Assembly: GCF_000378225.1 (NCBI RefSeq)
Contig: NZ_KB905141.1
Coordinates: 1,283,055 to 1,347,054 of the forward strand
Direction: 5' to 3'
DNA: 64,000 bases
Source of the DNA: Methylophilus methylotrophus DSM 46235 = ATCC 53528
GTDB lineage: Bacteria > Pseudomonadota > Gammaproteobacteria > Burkholderiales > Methylophilaceae
This document shows, piece after piece, positions 38,674-46,815 of this stretch. The notes below the pieces were generated by a model, which saw only the letters and a list, made by a program, of their open reading frames with translations, did no database searches and was not told the origin of the DNA. How positions within the stretch are numbered: position 1 is the first letter of the stretch; each line of letters starts with the position of its first letter. Position numbers and translations under genes: made by a program.

Positions 38674-38777
38674 AGTGATGGAATTCTTTCCTGTTTTTTT
38701 AATGATTTGCACTGTAACAAAAAGACCCATGGCGCGCAAAAACATCCCGCACTCAACGATCCGTCAGGTGGTGCAAC

Positions 38778-38794
38778 GGCACTGTCATGGTGCA
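38778..38794. promoter_or_regulatory. NtrC-like enhancer site upstream of the ANTAR gene
   Basis: GGCACTGTCATGGTGCA agrees well with the NtrC dyad (TGCACC-N5-GGTGCA type). It lies about 115 bases before the expected start of the sigma-54 promoter, a normal enhancer distance, and about 105 bases before cstA on the other side. Confidence 0.5.
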
Positions 38795-38881
38795 GCCTTT
38801 ACCCTGAGACCAAACAGCTTCAAGTTTCCATACCATAACAATTACTATTTATAATCATACAGTTAACAAACATCTACCATC

Positions 38882-38897
38882 TGGCATGGGGATTGCT
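38882..38897 (+). promoter_or_regulatory. Sigma-54 (RpoN) promoter
   Basis: TGGCAT-GGGGA-TTGCT matches the -24/-12 consensus (TGGCAC-N5-TTGCW), with the invariant GG at 38883-38884 and GC at 38895-38896 separated by exactly ten bases. Transcription would start near 38908, 23 bases before the ANTAR gene. Confidence 0.7.
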
Positions 38898-38930
38898 AAT
38901 CTGTATTAGAAGTTTTTTCTAAGATTTGCA

Positions 38931-39164
38931 ATGAGACCCTTGATTACAGACACGCCAGCGCCACCAAGCTCCACCCCGCGCATCCTGCTCAGCCCGGCTG
39001 ACCAGAAATTGGTCGACTCAGCCAGAGATATCCTGATGCATCAGCGAGACTTGAGCGAAGAACAAGCATATGCTCTTTTATTAGAAATGGCCGAGAAACG
39101 CAAAACCGGCGTGGCTGATATTTCCTTGCAGCTAGTCAATATCACCAAACGATTGACTATTTAA
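38931..39164 (+). CDS. Orphan ANTAR-domain RNA-binding protein
   Basis: The 77-residue protein is little more than an ANTAR domain: after a Pro-rich N terminus comes VDSARDILMHQRDLSEEQAY-type sequence (about 24-43), then ALLLEMAEKRKTG and ADISLQLVN, the expected three-helix pattern with the Ala-x-x-Ile-Leu-Met and Glu-x-Ala-Tyr positions. ANTAR proteins bind two-hexaloop RNA hairpins and block termination, typically in nitrate/nitrite operons. No receiver or sensor domain is present. The sigma-54 promoter and NtrC-like site point to nitrogen control. No target operon is adjacent. Confidence 0.75.
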   Translation: MRPLITDTPAPPSSTPRILLSPADQKLVDSARDILMHQRDLSEEQAYALLLEMAEKRKTGVADISLQLVNITKRLTI

Positions 39165-39237
39165 TTGCTTCGCCATGACTGGCGACCGCGTCAAGATTGC
39201 TTCCCACTGTTTTTACCAAAAATTTTTTTACTGAGGC

Positions 39238-39265
39238 TTGCAGGAAAAAAGAGTTTCGGTATAAT
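39238..39265 (+). promoter_or_regulatory. Promoter of tRNA-Val
   Basis: TTGCAG (39238-39243), a 16-base spacer and TATAAT (39260-39265) precede the tRNA. The GCGCGC-rich stretch right after the -10 resembles a stringent discriminator. Confidence 0.7.
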
Positions 39266-39286
39266 GCGCGCTTCGTTGCAAGGCAC

Positions 39287-39362
39287 GGGTGCTTAGCTCA
39301 GTTGGTAGAGCGTCGCCCTTACAAGGCGAATGTCAGCGGTTCGACCCCGTTAGCACCCACCA
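39287..39362 (+). tRNA. tRNA-Val (anticodon UAC)
   Basis: A 76-base tRNA with acceptor stem GGGTGCT/AGCACCC, D-loop TAGCTCAGTTGGTAGAG, anticodon loop CTTACAA (TAC), T-arm GCGGTTCGACCCCGT and an encoded CCA end. The anticodon reads GUA and, with the usual modification, the other GUN valine codons. It has its own promoter and ends 18 bases before the convergent radC stop. Confidence 0.97.
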
Positions 39363-39380
39363 TCCCACCGCCTGCAATCA

Positions 39381-40055
39381 CTAGATCAATCCCCGCTCAC
39401 TGAACGAAAATGTAGATTGTCCGGCCACCACAATGTGGTCTAGAACCTTAATATCTACCAGGCTTAATGCGTCTTTCAAACTCTGTGTTAACTGCTCGTC
39501 TGCCCGGCTAGGATTTGCACTACCGCCCGGATGATTGTGACTTAATATCAAGGCAGCAGCGTTCAATGCCAGGGCTCGCTTGACCACCTCGCGCGGATAC
39601 ACACTGGTTTGCATCAAACTACCTTCGAACAGGGTTTCATAGGTAATCAAACGGTTCTGCGCATCCAAAAACATAATGCCAAACACTTCTCGCTGCAGTG
39701 CGGATAATTGCAGTTGCAAATAATGCTTTACCTGGGCTGGCGAACAAAAACTGTCTGCTTGTTGCAAGGTCTCACCCAATGCGCGCTTGCTCATTTCAAG
39801 GACGGCTTGCAGTTGGCAATATTTGCTGGCACCCATGCCATACACACTTTGCATTTCGCTCAAGCTGGCCGAAAAAATACCATTCAGGCTTTTAAATTTT
39901 TGTAACAGATCCCTGGCCAGATCGACCGCCGTCTTACCGGGGACACCAACACGTAAAAAAATAGCCAACAGTTCTGCATCAGATAGGGCTACCACCCCAG
40001 TACGCAACAGTTTTTCCCGCGGCCGTTCCTGCTCCGGCCAGTCTGTAATTGCCAT
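39381..40055 (-). CDS. radC: RadC-family JAB domain protein
   Basis: The 224-residue protein has an N-terminal helix-hairpin-helix region ([26 protein letters not shown]) and a C-terminal JAB/MPN domain with the metal motif [15 protein letters not shown] (His-x-His and Asp). Despite its name, a direct role in DNA repair is doubtful and its substrate is unknown. It lies head-to-head across one gene from coaBC, a neighbourhood known in many proteobacteria. Confidence 0.94.
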   Translation of the reverse strand: MAITDWPEQERPREKLLRTGVVALSDAELLAIFLRVGVPGKTAVDLARDLLQKFKSLNGIFSASLSEMQSVYGMGASKYCQLQAVLEMSKRALGETLQQADSFCSPAQVKHYLQLQLSALQREVFGIMFLDAQNRLITYETLFEGSLMQTSVYPREVVKRALALNAAALILSHNHPGGSANPSRADEQLTQSLKDALSLVDIKVLDHIVVAGQSTFSFSERGLI

Positions 40056-40076
40056 TATTTCTCCCAGGTTACCTGT

Positions 40077-40868
40077 TTATTTGGTCCATCCAATTTCACG
40101 CGCCGTCGGCCTGCCAATGACGGTTTCTTCCAGCCCTTTTGCCATACGCGCCCTGCGTGGGGTGATTGGCACTTTAACTGCCATGACTTCAGCCAGCTGT
40201 TGCGGATAAACTGGTTGCAGGTAAGGCTCGGCATAACCCTGGGGAAACAAAGGCAGGTTTGTATTGAGGTCATACTTGTCACCGGCACTCAAGGTGTGTA
40301 GCAACTCATGTGCGATGATGACGGTATTAACCGCATGCTGACGATGGTCAGCAAACAGGTTCACCCGACCTATCCTGCCTTTGTGCAGTGCAGTCGAATG
40401 CATCAGATGTGTATGCAGGGATGGATCGTGATATAACAGATAAAGCTTGATATCCATGGGTACACCCACTGACGGCTGATGCCCCCAGCTGAACCACCTG
40501 AACTTGAGGCTCCACAGGATGATATCCGGCCAATGACCATTAATGGCAGGCGGGGCGGGTGGCACTTCATGAATTTCAGGCCCAAGATATAAATTAATTG
40601 GGCGGCTTAAAGGTAACTGGTACTTGTGCGCCTCTCTCGAGAAAAACTGTGCAATCACCTCAAAATCATGTTCCCGCAGACTGGTGATATAAGTATCCAC
40701 CACGGGCGCTGCATCGGCATTGACCGGATATAACACCACATTTAAAGGCTTGTGCCATTGCAGGAGTTGATACTCTTGCCAAAGCTGCATCAATGCCGTC
40801 AACACGACCACTACCCAGAAAAAAATTCTGACCAACTTTAACATGCGCGCCATCCCATTCGTTACCAC
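40077..40868 (-). CDS. Membrane-anchored putative zinc metallopeptidase (HExxH)
   Basis: The 263-residue product has one N-terminal membrane helix (about 11-30) and a periplasmic domain with HELLHTL near residue 186, the HExxH zinc motif, followed by AGDKYD and FPQGYAEP; a Glu in QQLAEVMA about 30 residues on could be the third ligand. I recall the HExLHT..DKYD pattern from unannotated betaproteobacterial proteins. A peptidase role is inference. Start could also be one of two nearby ATGs (residues 6 or 9). The gene ends 21 bases before radC and is divergent from coaBC. Confidence 0.65.
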   Translation of the reverse strand: MVTNGMARMLKLVRIFFWVVVVLTALMQLWQEYQLLQWHKPLNVVLYPVNADAAPVVDTYITSLREHDFEVIAQFFSREAHKYQLPLSRPINLYLGPEIHEVPPAPPAINGHWPDIILWSLKFRWFSWGHQPSVGVPMDIKLYLLYHDPSLHTHLMHSTALHKGRIGRVNLFADHRQHAVNTVIIAHELLHTLSAGDKYDLNTNLPLFPQGYAEPYLQPVYPQQLAEVMAVKVPITPRRARMAKGLEETVIGRPTAREIGWTK

Positions 40869-40943
40869 ATGTTAACATATTTAAAGAAGACGCTGCACAT
40901 CCCATCAATGGCAATCCGCATGCTTTGCAGTTAAAATGCCAGC

Positions 40944-42125
40944 ATGACTCATCGGCCTCTTCATCTACTGCTCGGCGTGACTGGCGGCATTGCCGCCTAC
41001 AAAACTGCAGAGCTCATACGCCTGTTGGTTAAACAGGGGCACAGCGTACAAGTGGTGATGACAGAGGCTGCAACACATTTCATCACGCCTACAACGTTGC
41101 AAGCACTTTCCGGCAACCCGGTTTTTGTTGATAGCTGGGATCAGCGTATATCTAATGGCATGCCACATATCGAGCTGAGCCGTAAAGCGGATGCAATCCT
41201 GATAGCTCCTGCTAGCGCCGACTTTATTGCTAAATTGGCACATGGTTTTGCCAACGACTTACTCTCTACACTGTGCTTGGCACGTGAGTGCCCACTTATG
41301 GTCGCCCCTGCAATGAACAGGCAAATGTGGGAAAACGCAGCGACACAACGCAACGTTACACAACTGCAACAAGACGGTATCACCATACTGGGACCGGACA
41401 GTGGTGAGCAGGCTTGCGGTGAAATCGGCCAAGGCAGAATGCTGGAGCCTGAAGATTTGCTCGAAGGTATAGAGACTTTTTTTACACCCAAATTATTTGC
41501 CGGAAAAAAAATCCTGATCACTGCTGGCGCAACCATGGAAATGCTCGACCCTGTGCGAGGCATCACCAATATCAGCAGTGGCAAAATGGGCTACGCGTTG
41601 GCGCGGGTTGCCATGCGCATGGGCGCAAAAGTCACTGTGGTGCATGGTCACACGCATGCTGCATGCCCTCCTGTCACCCAGGATATTTTTGCCGGTAGCG
41701 CACAAGCAATGTATCAAACAGTGATGCAACATGTGGCCTCGCAGGATATTTTTATTGGCGTGGCCGCTGTCGCCGACTATAGACCAGAGGTTTCCTCAAC
41801 GCAGAAAATAAAAAAAAGTGAGGAAACACTTACAATTAACCTTATTAAAAATAAAGACATCTTGGCAGATGTTGCCAGCTTACCTAACCCACCCTACTGC
41901 GTAGGTTTTGCTGCGGAAACGGAACACGTACTCGACTACGCCCAACAAAAAAGAGTGGCAAAATGCATTCCTATGATTGTGGCTAACCATGCCAGCACCG
42001 CGATGGGCAGTGATCAAAATACGGTCACTATTATTGATGAGCAAGGTAACCATTCGCTAGAAACTGATACCAAAGAAAATATCGCCTACAAACTGTTGAG
42101 CTATATCAATACCAAGGTCACTTAA
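40944..42125 (+). CDS. coaBC: Phosphopantothenoylcysteine synthetase/decarboxylase
   Basis: The 393-residue bifunctional enzyme makes 4'-phosphopantetheine for coenzyme A. The N-terminal flavoprotein CoaC half has GVTGGIAAYKTAELIRLL, SADFIAKLAHGFANDLL and PAMNRQMW; the CoaB half has ITAGATMEMLDPVRGITN and NISSGKMGYALA. A TAAAAT -10-like element (40932-40937) ends six bases before the ATG and no SD is seen, so a leaderless message is possible. The dut gene follows after the TonB receptor, a frequent coaBC neighbour. Confidence 0.96.
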   Translation: MTHRPLHLLLGVTGGIAAYKTAELIRLLVKQGHSVQVVMTEAATHFITPTTLQALSGNPVFVDSWDQRISNGMPHIELSRKADAILIAPASADFIAKLAHGFANDLLSTLCLARECPLMVAPAMNRQMWENAATQRNVTQLQQDGITILGPDSGEQACGEIGQGRMLEPEDLLEGIETFFTPKLFAGKKILITAGATMEMLDPVRGITNISSGKMGYALARVAMRMGAKVTVVHGHTHAACPPVTQDIFAGSAQAMYQTVMQHVASQDIFIGVAAVADYRPEVSSTQKIKKSEETLTINLIKNKDILADVASLPNPPYCVGFAAETEHVLDYAQQKRVAKCIPMIVANHASTAMGSDQNTVTIIDEQGNHSLETDTKENIAYKLLSYINTKVT

Positions 42126-42147
42126 AGGCCGACAAACAAGTATTTGT

Positions 42148-42169
42148 CAGTATTTTCATGAAAATACTG
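42148..42169. repeat. Perfect 22-bp palindrome at the TonB receptor promoter
   Basis: CAGTATTTTC-AT-GAAAATACTG is a perfect inverted repeat, 23 bases after the coaBC stop and directly upstream of the receptor -35. No T run follows, so an operator is more likely than a terminator. Confidence 0.6.
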
Positions 42170-42171
42170 AG

Positions 42172-42199
42172 TTGCTCCAGCTGACACTCAGCTTACAAT
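42172..42199 (+). promoter_or_regulatory. Probable promoter of the TonB-dependent receptor
   Basis: TTGCTC (42172-42177), 16-base spacer, TACAAT (42194-42199). It lies two bases after the 22-bp palindrome, a position suited to control by a DNA-binding regulator. Confidence 0.5.
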
Positions 42200-42231
42200 C
42201 GCGCAGTTTAATTTTAGTATTGAGAATAAAG

Positions 42232-44352
42232 ATGCGCGCACTCCGTCTTACTCCCTTATCCATTGCAATTTCCGCGGCGCTAAATAGCCCAATTCCAGTC
42301 ATGGCGGATGACGAAAACACTATTACCCTATCTCCTGTAGTGGTCACTGCTACCCGGCAGGCACAAAATAGTTTTGACCTGCCGGTCGCCATTGATGTGG
42401 TGAGTGAAAAAGACATCAAGGACGGCCAGTTGCAGATGCAATTATCTGAAAGTCTGATTCGCGTGCCAGGCATCACAGCACAAAACAGAAACAATCAAGC
42501 CCAGGATCCTCAAATTTCTACTCGTGGTTTTGGCTCACGCTCTGCTTTTGGCGTGCGAGGAGTAAGAGTGTATGTGGATGGCATTCCACTCACCATGCCC
42601 GATGGTCAAGGCCAGCCAGGGGTGGTTGATTTATCTGCCATTAAAAGTATCGAAGTAATGCGCGGACCCTTCTCATCACTTTACGGAAACTCCTCTGGTG
42701 GCGTCATCCAGATGATGACAAAAAACTCACCACAATCACCTGAAGTTGGCGCTACCGCCATGTTTGGCAGTTATGATACGAAACGGCAAATATTAGAGGC
42801 TGCTGGGCAATCTGAAAATGTTGAATATCTATTGAATATTTCCAACTTTGAAACCAATAGTTTCCGTGATCATGGCAAAGGCAACAAACAAATGGCCACT
42901 GCCAAGTTCAAATTTAACATTAGCGAAGACACCAAGCTCACTTCATTGGTGAATTGGTTTGAGCAAGATGCCCAGGATCCATTAGGACTGGATCGCGCAC
43001 GAGCATTTTCACGCTCAACCAGAGACTCAGCGGTTGCCGCAGCAACATTTGCAAATACTGGCGTGAAACGTGATCATACTCAGATAGGCTTCAATCTAGA
43101 ACATACATTTAACGAAAACAATAAAATCAGTTTGATCCCATATGTAGGGTCACGTAGAAATGCGCAAGTTCTCACTACAACGGCTACTGCTACTACCTTT
43201 GCTGCTACTAACGGACGCTTGAGCGAAATAGACCGAGAATTTTATGGCATGGATGCCCGCTGGGATAATAATGGCAAATTAGGTCTCATGCCTTACACTA
43301 TCAGCTTAGGCCTAACATATGGGAAATCTTCCGACCTCAGAAAAGACACCAACATTCAAGGGGCAAGCTTAGGCCCCAACAGGATTGAAGATAATATTGT
43401 AAATAACTTCGACCAATACATTCAAGGTAAGCTCTCTGTGGCTCCTAGTGTAGACATTCATGCCGGGGCACGCCATACAAAAGTCAGATTAAAAGTAAAA
43501 GACGATTTACTTACCGTCAATGGCGACAATAGTGGCAACGTAGAATACCAAAAAACCACCCCAGTGATCGGCGCTGTCTGGAAAGCCACTGAGGCCCTGA
43601 ATTTTTATGTTAACTTCGGCAAAGGGTTTGAGACCCCGACCTTCGTTGAAGCGGCATTTGATAACGTTGCCACCGGTGTCGCGAGTAAGCCGAATTTGGG
43701 TTTGAAAGCGTCAGAAAGTAATAATTATGAAATTGGTGCCAAGGCATTTTTGAACGATAGCACTAGAATGAACGTTACCCTGTTTAAGGTAATGACCGAC
43801 GATGAAATCGTCACCTCACTTACTAATGCTGGCCGCTCCTCTTTCACCAATGCAGGGAAGACGGAACGTAAAGGTTTAGAATTCTCGATTGACTCCAGAT
43901 ATGAAAATAATATCAGCACTTATTTTGCTTACACTTTACTGGACGCTGAGTTTAAAGATTCGTTTACATTCAGACCTACAACCACAACAACAAGAACAGT
44001 ATTAGCAGGCAATAAGATTCCTGGAACTTATCGTAGCCAGATTTATGGCGAAATTGCCTGGAGCTATGCCCCGCTGGGATTCTTCACAGCGTTTGAAGGT
44101 CGTCATAACAGCAAAGTGTATGTGGATGATGTGAATAGTGAATCAGCTCCTTCTTATACCATCTTCAATCTGCGTGCAGGATTTGAGCAAAACTTAACCA
44201 ACTGGAGATTTAAAGAATTTATTCGCATAGAAAATATGTTTGATAAAGAATATATCGGCTCAGTAAGAATTAATGATGGAAACAGATTGTTTTATGAAAC
44301 AGCTGCAGACCGCAACTATCTCGTCGGCTTGAGCGCGCAATACAAGTTCTAA
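42232..44352 (+). CDS. TonB-dependent outer-membrane receptor, PqqU/YncD-like
   Basis: The 706-residue receptor has a signal peptide (cleavage near VMA, residue 24), a plug domain (VVVTATRQ TonB box region, LSESLIRVPGI, STRGFGSRSAFGVRGVRVYVDG, MRGPFSSLYGNSSGGV) and a 22-strand barrel ending in aromatic F. From memory, plug and barrel segments (TMPDGQGQ, GFETPTF/GFETPTI, TDDEIV, NAGKTER/NAGKTRR, DNLFDKEYVGSV-like) align closely with E. coli YncD, now PqqU, the receptor for pyrroloquinoline quinone. I infer PQQ or a similar ligand. The ATG at 42232 gives the signal peptide; an upstream in-frame start was rejected. Confidence 0.85.
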   Translation: MRALRLTPLSIAISAALNSPIPVMADDENTITLSPVVVTATRQAQNSFDLPVAIDVVSEKDIKDGQLQMQLSESLIRVPGITAQNRNNQAQDPQISTRGFGSRSAFGVRGVRVYVDGIPLTMPDGQGQPGVVDLSAIKSIEVMRGPFSSLYGNSSGGVIQMMTKNSPQSPEVGATAMFGSYDTKRQILEAAGQSENVEYLLNISNFETNSFRDHGKGNKQMATAKFKFNISEDTKLTSLVNWFEQDAQDPLGLDRARAFSRSTRDSAVAAATFANTGVKRDHTQIGFNLEHTFNENNKISLIPYVGSRRNAQVLTTTATATTFAATNGRLSEIDREFYGMDARWDNNGKLGLMPYTISLGLTYGKSSDLRKDTNIQGASLGPNRIEDNIVNNFDQYIQGKLSVAPSVDIHAGARHTKVRLKVKDDLLTVNGDNSGNVEYQKTTPVIGAVWKATEALNFYVNFGKGFETPTFVEAAFDNVATGVASKPNLGLKASESNNYEIGAKAFLNDSTRMNVTLFKVMTDDEIVTSLTNAGRSSFTNAGKTERKGLEFSIDSRYENNISTYFAYTLLDAEFKDSFTFRPTTTTTRTVLAGNKIPGTYRSQIYGEIAWSYAPLGFFTAFEGRHNSKVYVDDVNSESAPSYTIFNLRAGFEQNLTNWRFKEFIRIENMFDKEYIGSVRINDGNRLFYETAADRNYLVGLSAQYKF

Positions 44353-44368
44353 ATACATCAACCTATTT

Positions 44369-44394
44369 AAAGCCAGCATTTGCTGGCTTTTTTG
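44369..44394 (+). terminator. Terminator after the TonB-dependent receptor
   Basis: AAAGCCAGCA (44369-44378) and TGCTGGCTTT (44381-44390) form a 10-bp stem followed by a T6 run, 17 bases after the stop codon. Confidence 0.9.
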
Positions 44395-44474
44395 TTGCAT
44401 AGTGCTTATCGCAATTAGTGATTTTCGACCACATTTCGTGTTTAATAGCGCAATCTCTTTCTGGAGCATGCAGC

Positions 44475-44927
44475 ATGTCGATTACCGTAGACCTCAAGAT
44501 TCTTGACCCACGTTTGCATCACATGATGCCAAGCTATGCAACGCCAGGATCAGCCGGCCTGGATCTGCGGGCCTGTATTGAGCACACACAAACGATACAG
44601 CCGGGCGAAACGGTCATGATTCCTACCGGCATGGCTATTCATATTGACAATACTTATTACGCTGCCATGATTTTGCCGCGCTCTGGCTTAGGTCATAAGC
44701 ACGGTATTGTGCTGGGCAACCTGGTAGGGCTGATCGATTCAGATTACCAAGGGCAATTGCTGGTCTCGTGCTGGAACCGCAGTAAAGAACCGTTCATCCT
44801 GAACCCGATGGAACGGATTGCACAGATGGTGATTGTGCCTGTTGTGCAGGCGGATTTTCATATTGTTGACGAATTTGCCAGCAGCGAACGTGGTGAAGGC
44901 GGCTTTGGTAGCACAGGCAAGCACTAA
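44475..44927 (+). CDS. dut: dUTP diphosphatase
   Basis: The 150-residue trimeric enzyme hydrolyses dUTP to dUMP, keeping uracil out of DNA. All five motifs are seen: [50 protein letters not shown] and the C-terminal [13 protein letters not shown]. The ATG at 44475 has GGAG upstream and gives the usual N terminus; an earlier in-frame ATG at 44418 was rejected. A terminator separates it from the receptor gene. Confidence 0.97.
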   Translation: MSITVDLKILDPRLHHMMPSYATPGSAGLDLRACIEHTQTIQPGETVMIPTGMAIHIDNTYYAAMILPRSGLGHKHGIVLGNLVGLIDSDYQGQLLVSCWNRSKEPFILNPMERIAQMVIVPVVQADFHIVDEFASSERGEGGFGSTGKH

Positions 44928-44952
44928 TTGTTTGAAAAATTGCAATAATTGC

Positions 44953-44982
44953 TTGATTTGATCATCGATTTCAATCTATAAT
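44953..44982 (+). promoter_or_regulatory. Promoter of rpmB-rpmG
   Basis: TTGATT (44953-44958), 18-base spacer, TATAAT (44977-44982), about 40 bases before the rpmB ATG. Confidence 0.65.
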
Positions 44983-45022
44983 CTCGCTCTTTCTGAAAAG
45001 ATAAAAGTATTTGGAGATAACC

Positions 45023-45259
45023 ATGGCACGTGTATGTCAGGTAACCGGTAAAAAACCTATGGTGGGCAACAACGTTTCCCACGCACAAAACAAAACAAGA
45101 CGTCGTTTCTTGCCTAACTTGCAAAACCGTAAGTTTTGGGTTGAGAGCGAAAACCGCTGGGTAAGCCTGCGCATTACTAACGCCGCTTTGCGTACCATCG
45201 ACAAAAATGGTATCGATGCAGTATTGGCTGATTTGCGCGCTGCTGGCGAAAAAATCTAA
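45023..45259 (+). CDS. rpmB: Ribosomal protein bL28
   Basis: The 78-residue protein of the large subunit has the family start [20 protein letters not shown] and [11 protein letters not shown]. It has a single Cys, so it is the zinc-free form. TTGGAGATAACC before the ATG at 45023 fixes the start. It is co-transcribed with rpmG, 31 bases downstream. Confidence 0.97.
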   Translation: MARVCQVTGKKPMVGNNVSHAQNKTRRRFLPNLQNRKFWVESENRWVSLRITNAALRTIDKNGIDAVLADLRAAGEKI

Positions 45260-45290
45260 CTCGCGGCACTAGTGAGCAAAGGACAATATC

Positions 45291-45446
45291 ATGCGTGAAA
45301 AAATCAAATTGGAATCCAGTGCTGGTACAGGTCACTTCTATACCACTACTAAAAACAAACGTACTATGCCTGAGAAAATGGAAATCAAAAAGTTTGATCC
45401 AGTTGCTCGCAAGCATGTCATGTACAAAGAAACTAAATTGAAATAA
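45291..45446 (+). CDS. rpmG: Ribosomal protein bL33
   Basis: A 51-residue large-subunit protein ([17 protein letters not shown]...ending ETKLK) with the family core [20 protein letters not shown]. It contains no cysteine, so it is the zinc-free type. AAAGGACAATATC precedes the ATG. The gene follows rpmB and ends at a strong terminator. Confidence 0.96.
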   Translation: MREKIKLESSAGTGHFYTTTKNKRTMPEKMEIKKFDPVARKHVMYKETKLK

Positions 45447-45465
45447 TTTCAATTTAAAGTTTCAA

Positions 45466-45495
45466 TAAAAAAGCCTGCATATGCAGGCTTTTTTA
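45466..45495. terminator. Bidirectional terminator between rpmG and the mscS-type gene
   Basis: AAGCCTGCAT (45471-45480) and ATGCAGGCTT (45481-45490) form a 20-base palindrome flanked by A and T runs. It can stop rpmB-rpmG mRNA and the convergent mgtE-mscS mRNA. Confidence 0.9.
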
Positions 45496-45513
45496 TTGTC
45501 CTTGATTATTTCT

Positions 45514-46806
45514 TTATGCTTCGCCATTAACAGTGTTTGGAGAAGAGATAATACGCACGTCCTGCTGTGGGTATGGAATCCGAATATTATTGGCTTTGAA
45601 GCGCCGCCAAATCTCGTAATAAATGTCGCTTTGCAATTTGGCTGTCCCCTCCTCAGGGTTGGGAACCCATATCGCTAATACTAAATCAATGCCATTTTGG
45701 CCAAATGATTTGATGATGACATCAACCGCTGCATCATCCTGAATGGTTCGCTCGTGTGTTCTACCGATTTCTTTTAGTAATTGTATCGCCAGATCAAGGT
45801 CGCTTTCATAGGATATCTGAATGGGAATAGGCACCTTGGCTGTATGTACTGCAGAGGTATGATTAATTACCACATCAGTAATCATCTTCTCGTTAGGAAT
45901 GATGATTTCTGTCGCGTCGGGCTTCTGCAGGATCATGTAGCGAGAGCGCAACTCTTGCACAACACCATGATGCTCCCCAATGGTAATGAGGTCGCCCATG
46001 TGCAGAGACTTATCCATCAAGATGATAAAGCCGCTCACGTAGTTACTCGCGATCTTTTGCAAACCAAAACCCAAGCCTACGCCAAGTGCCCCGCCAAACA
46101 CTGACAACATGGTGACATCAATCCCCACCGCCGCCATCGACATTAACAAGGCAATCACAATCGCCACCATTCGCACCAACTTGACCATAATGACACGCCA
46201 GTTGCCATTAATGTTAGTGACTGCCATGAGCCTGAGTTCTATCATGCGGCTCAGCCACAATGCCGCCAGCATGGTGATGACAATGGTCAGGCTGCCTTGC
46301 AACAGCAACAGCAGATTAAGCTTCTGCTTGCCTATACTGAATTTCACGTCTTCGAGAATTTGCAATGCAGGGTCAAGAAAGCCACTGATATGCAAAGCGA
46401 CAATCACCCACACGCTCCAGGCGATAATGCGCTCAAACGAGTGCAACCAGGCGCCCGGTGAAAATACATAACGCAGCACATAGACCAAACTGCGAATCAC
46501 GACCATGGCCAGCAACATTCGCACTGACAGCTTGATCAGCCCCACGTGCATCCAATGCTCAAGCGCCAACCGAGCAATCAATAGCATTAAAAATGCCACC
46601 AGCGGGAAAAAAAGTCGCTCAATCCCACCTAGTAGCATTTTATAAACAACGTTTACACGCCCGGCAGCAATTTGCTTGCGCAGATGCAGATTCAACAGAC
46701 CGCTGACCGCAAGCACAGCGCCTATAATGAATAATTGCCATAACGCCGAGCCAGAACTCAGGTCATGCGCAATTTCTTTCCAAAGAATATTAATATCGTG
46801 ATCCAT
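45514..46806 (-). CDS. MscS-family mechanosensitive ion channel
   Basis: The 430-residue protein has about five hydrophobic helices before an MscS core: pore-lining helix GVDVTMLSVFGGALGVGLGFGLQKIASNYVSG-type sequence near 225-255, then the beta domain MDKSLHMGDLITIGEHHGVVQEL and a C-terminal alpha/beta domain. Such channels open on membrane tension and release solutes on osmotic downshock. It lies nine bases after mgtE and likely shares its mRNA. Confidence 0.9.
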   Translation of the reverse strand: MDHDINILWKEIAHDLSSGSALWQLFIIGAVLAVSGLLNLHLRKQIAAGRVNVVYKMLLGGIERLFFPLVAFLMLLIARLALEHWMHVGLIKLSVRMLLAMVVIRSLVYVLRYVFSPGAWLHSFERIIAWSVWVIVALHISGFLDPALQILEDVKFSIGKQKLNLLLLLQGSLTIVITMLAALWLSRMIELRLMAVTNINGNWRVIMVKLVRMVAIVIALLMSMAAVGIDVTMLSVFGGALGVGLGFGLQKIASNYVSGFIILMDKSLHMGDLITIGEHHGVVQELRSRYMILQKPDATEIIIPNEKMITDVVINHTSAVHTAKVPIPIQISYESDLDLAIQLLKEIGRTHERTIQDDAAVDVIIKSFGQNGIDLVLAIWVPNPEEGTAKLQSDIYYEIWRRFKANNIRIPYPQQDVRIISSPNTVNGEA

Positions 46807-46815
46807 GATTGATTG

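Noticed and set aside
38673..38745. N-terminal extension of cstA
   Set aside because: The extra 24 residues do not match the family start, and the ATG at 38673 gives the usual CstA N terminus.
39287..39362. tRNA-Val 3' end as a phage or island attachment site
   Set aside because: No integrase, repeat of the tRNA end or foreign gene block is found on either side; radC and coaBC neighbours are core genes.
40910..40923. A sigma-54-like GG-N10-GC pattern (TGGCAATCCGCATGC) before coaBC
   Set aside because: The -12 element is ATGC instead of TTGC, and coaBC is a housekeeping gene; chance is more likely.
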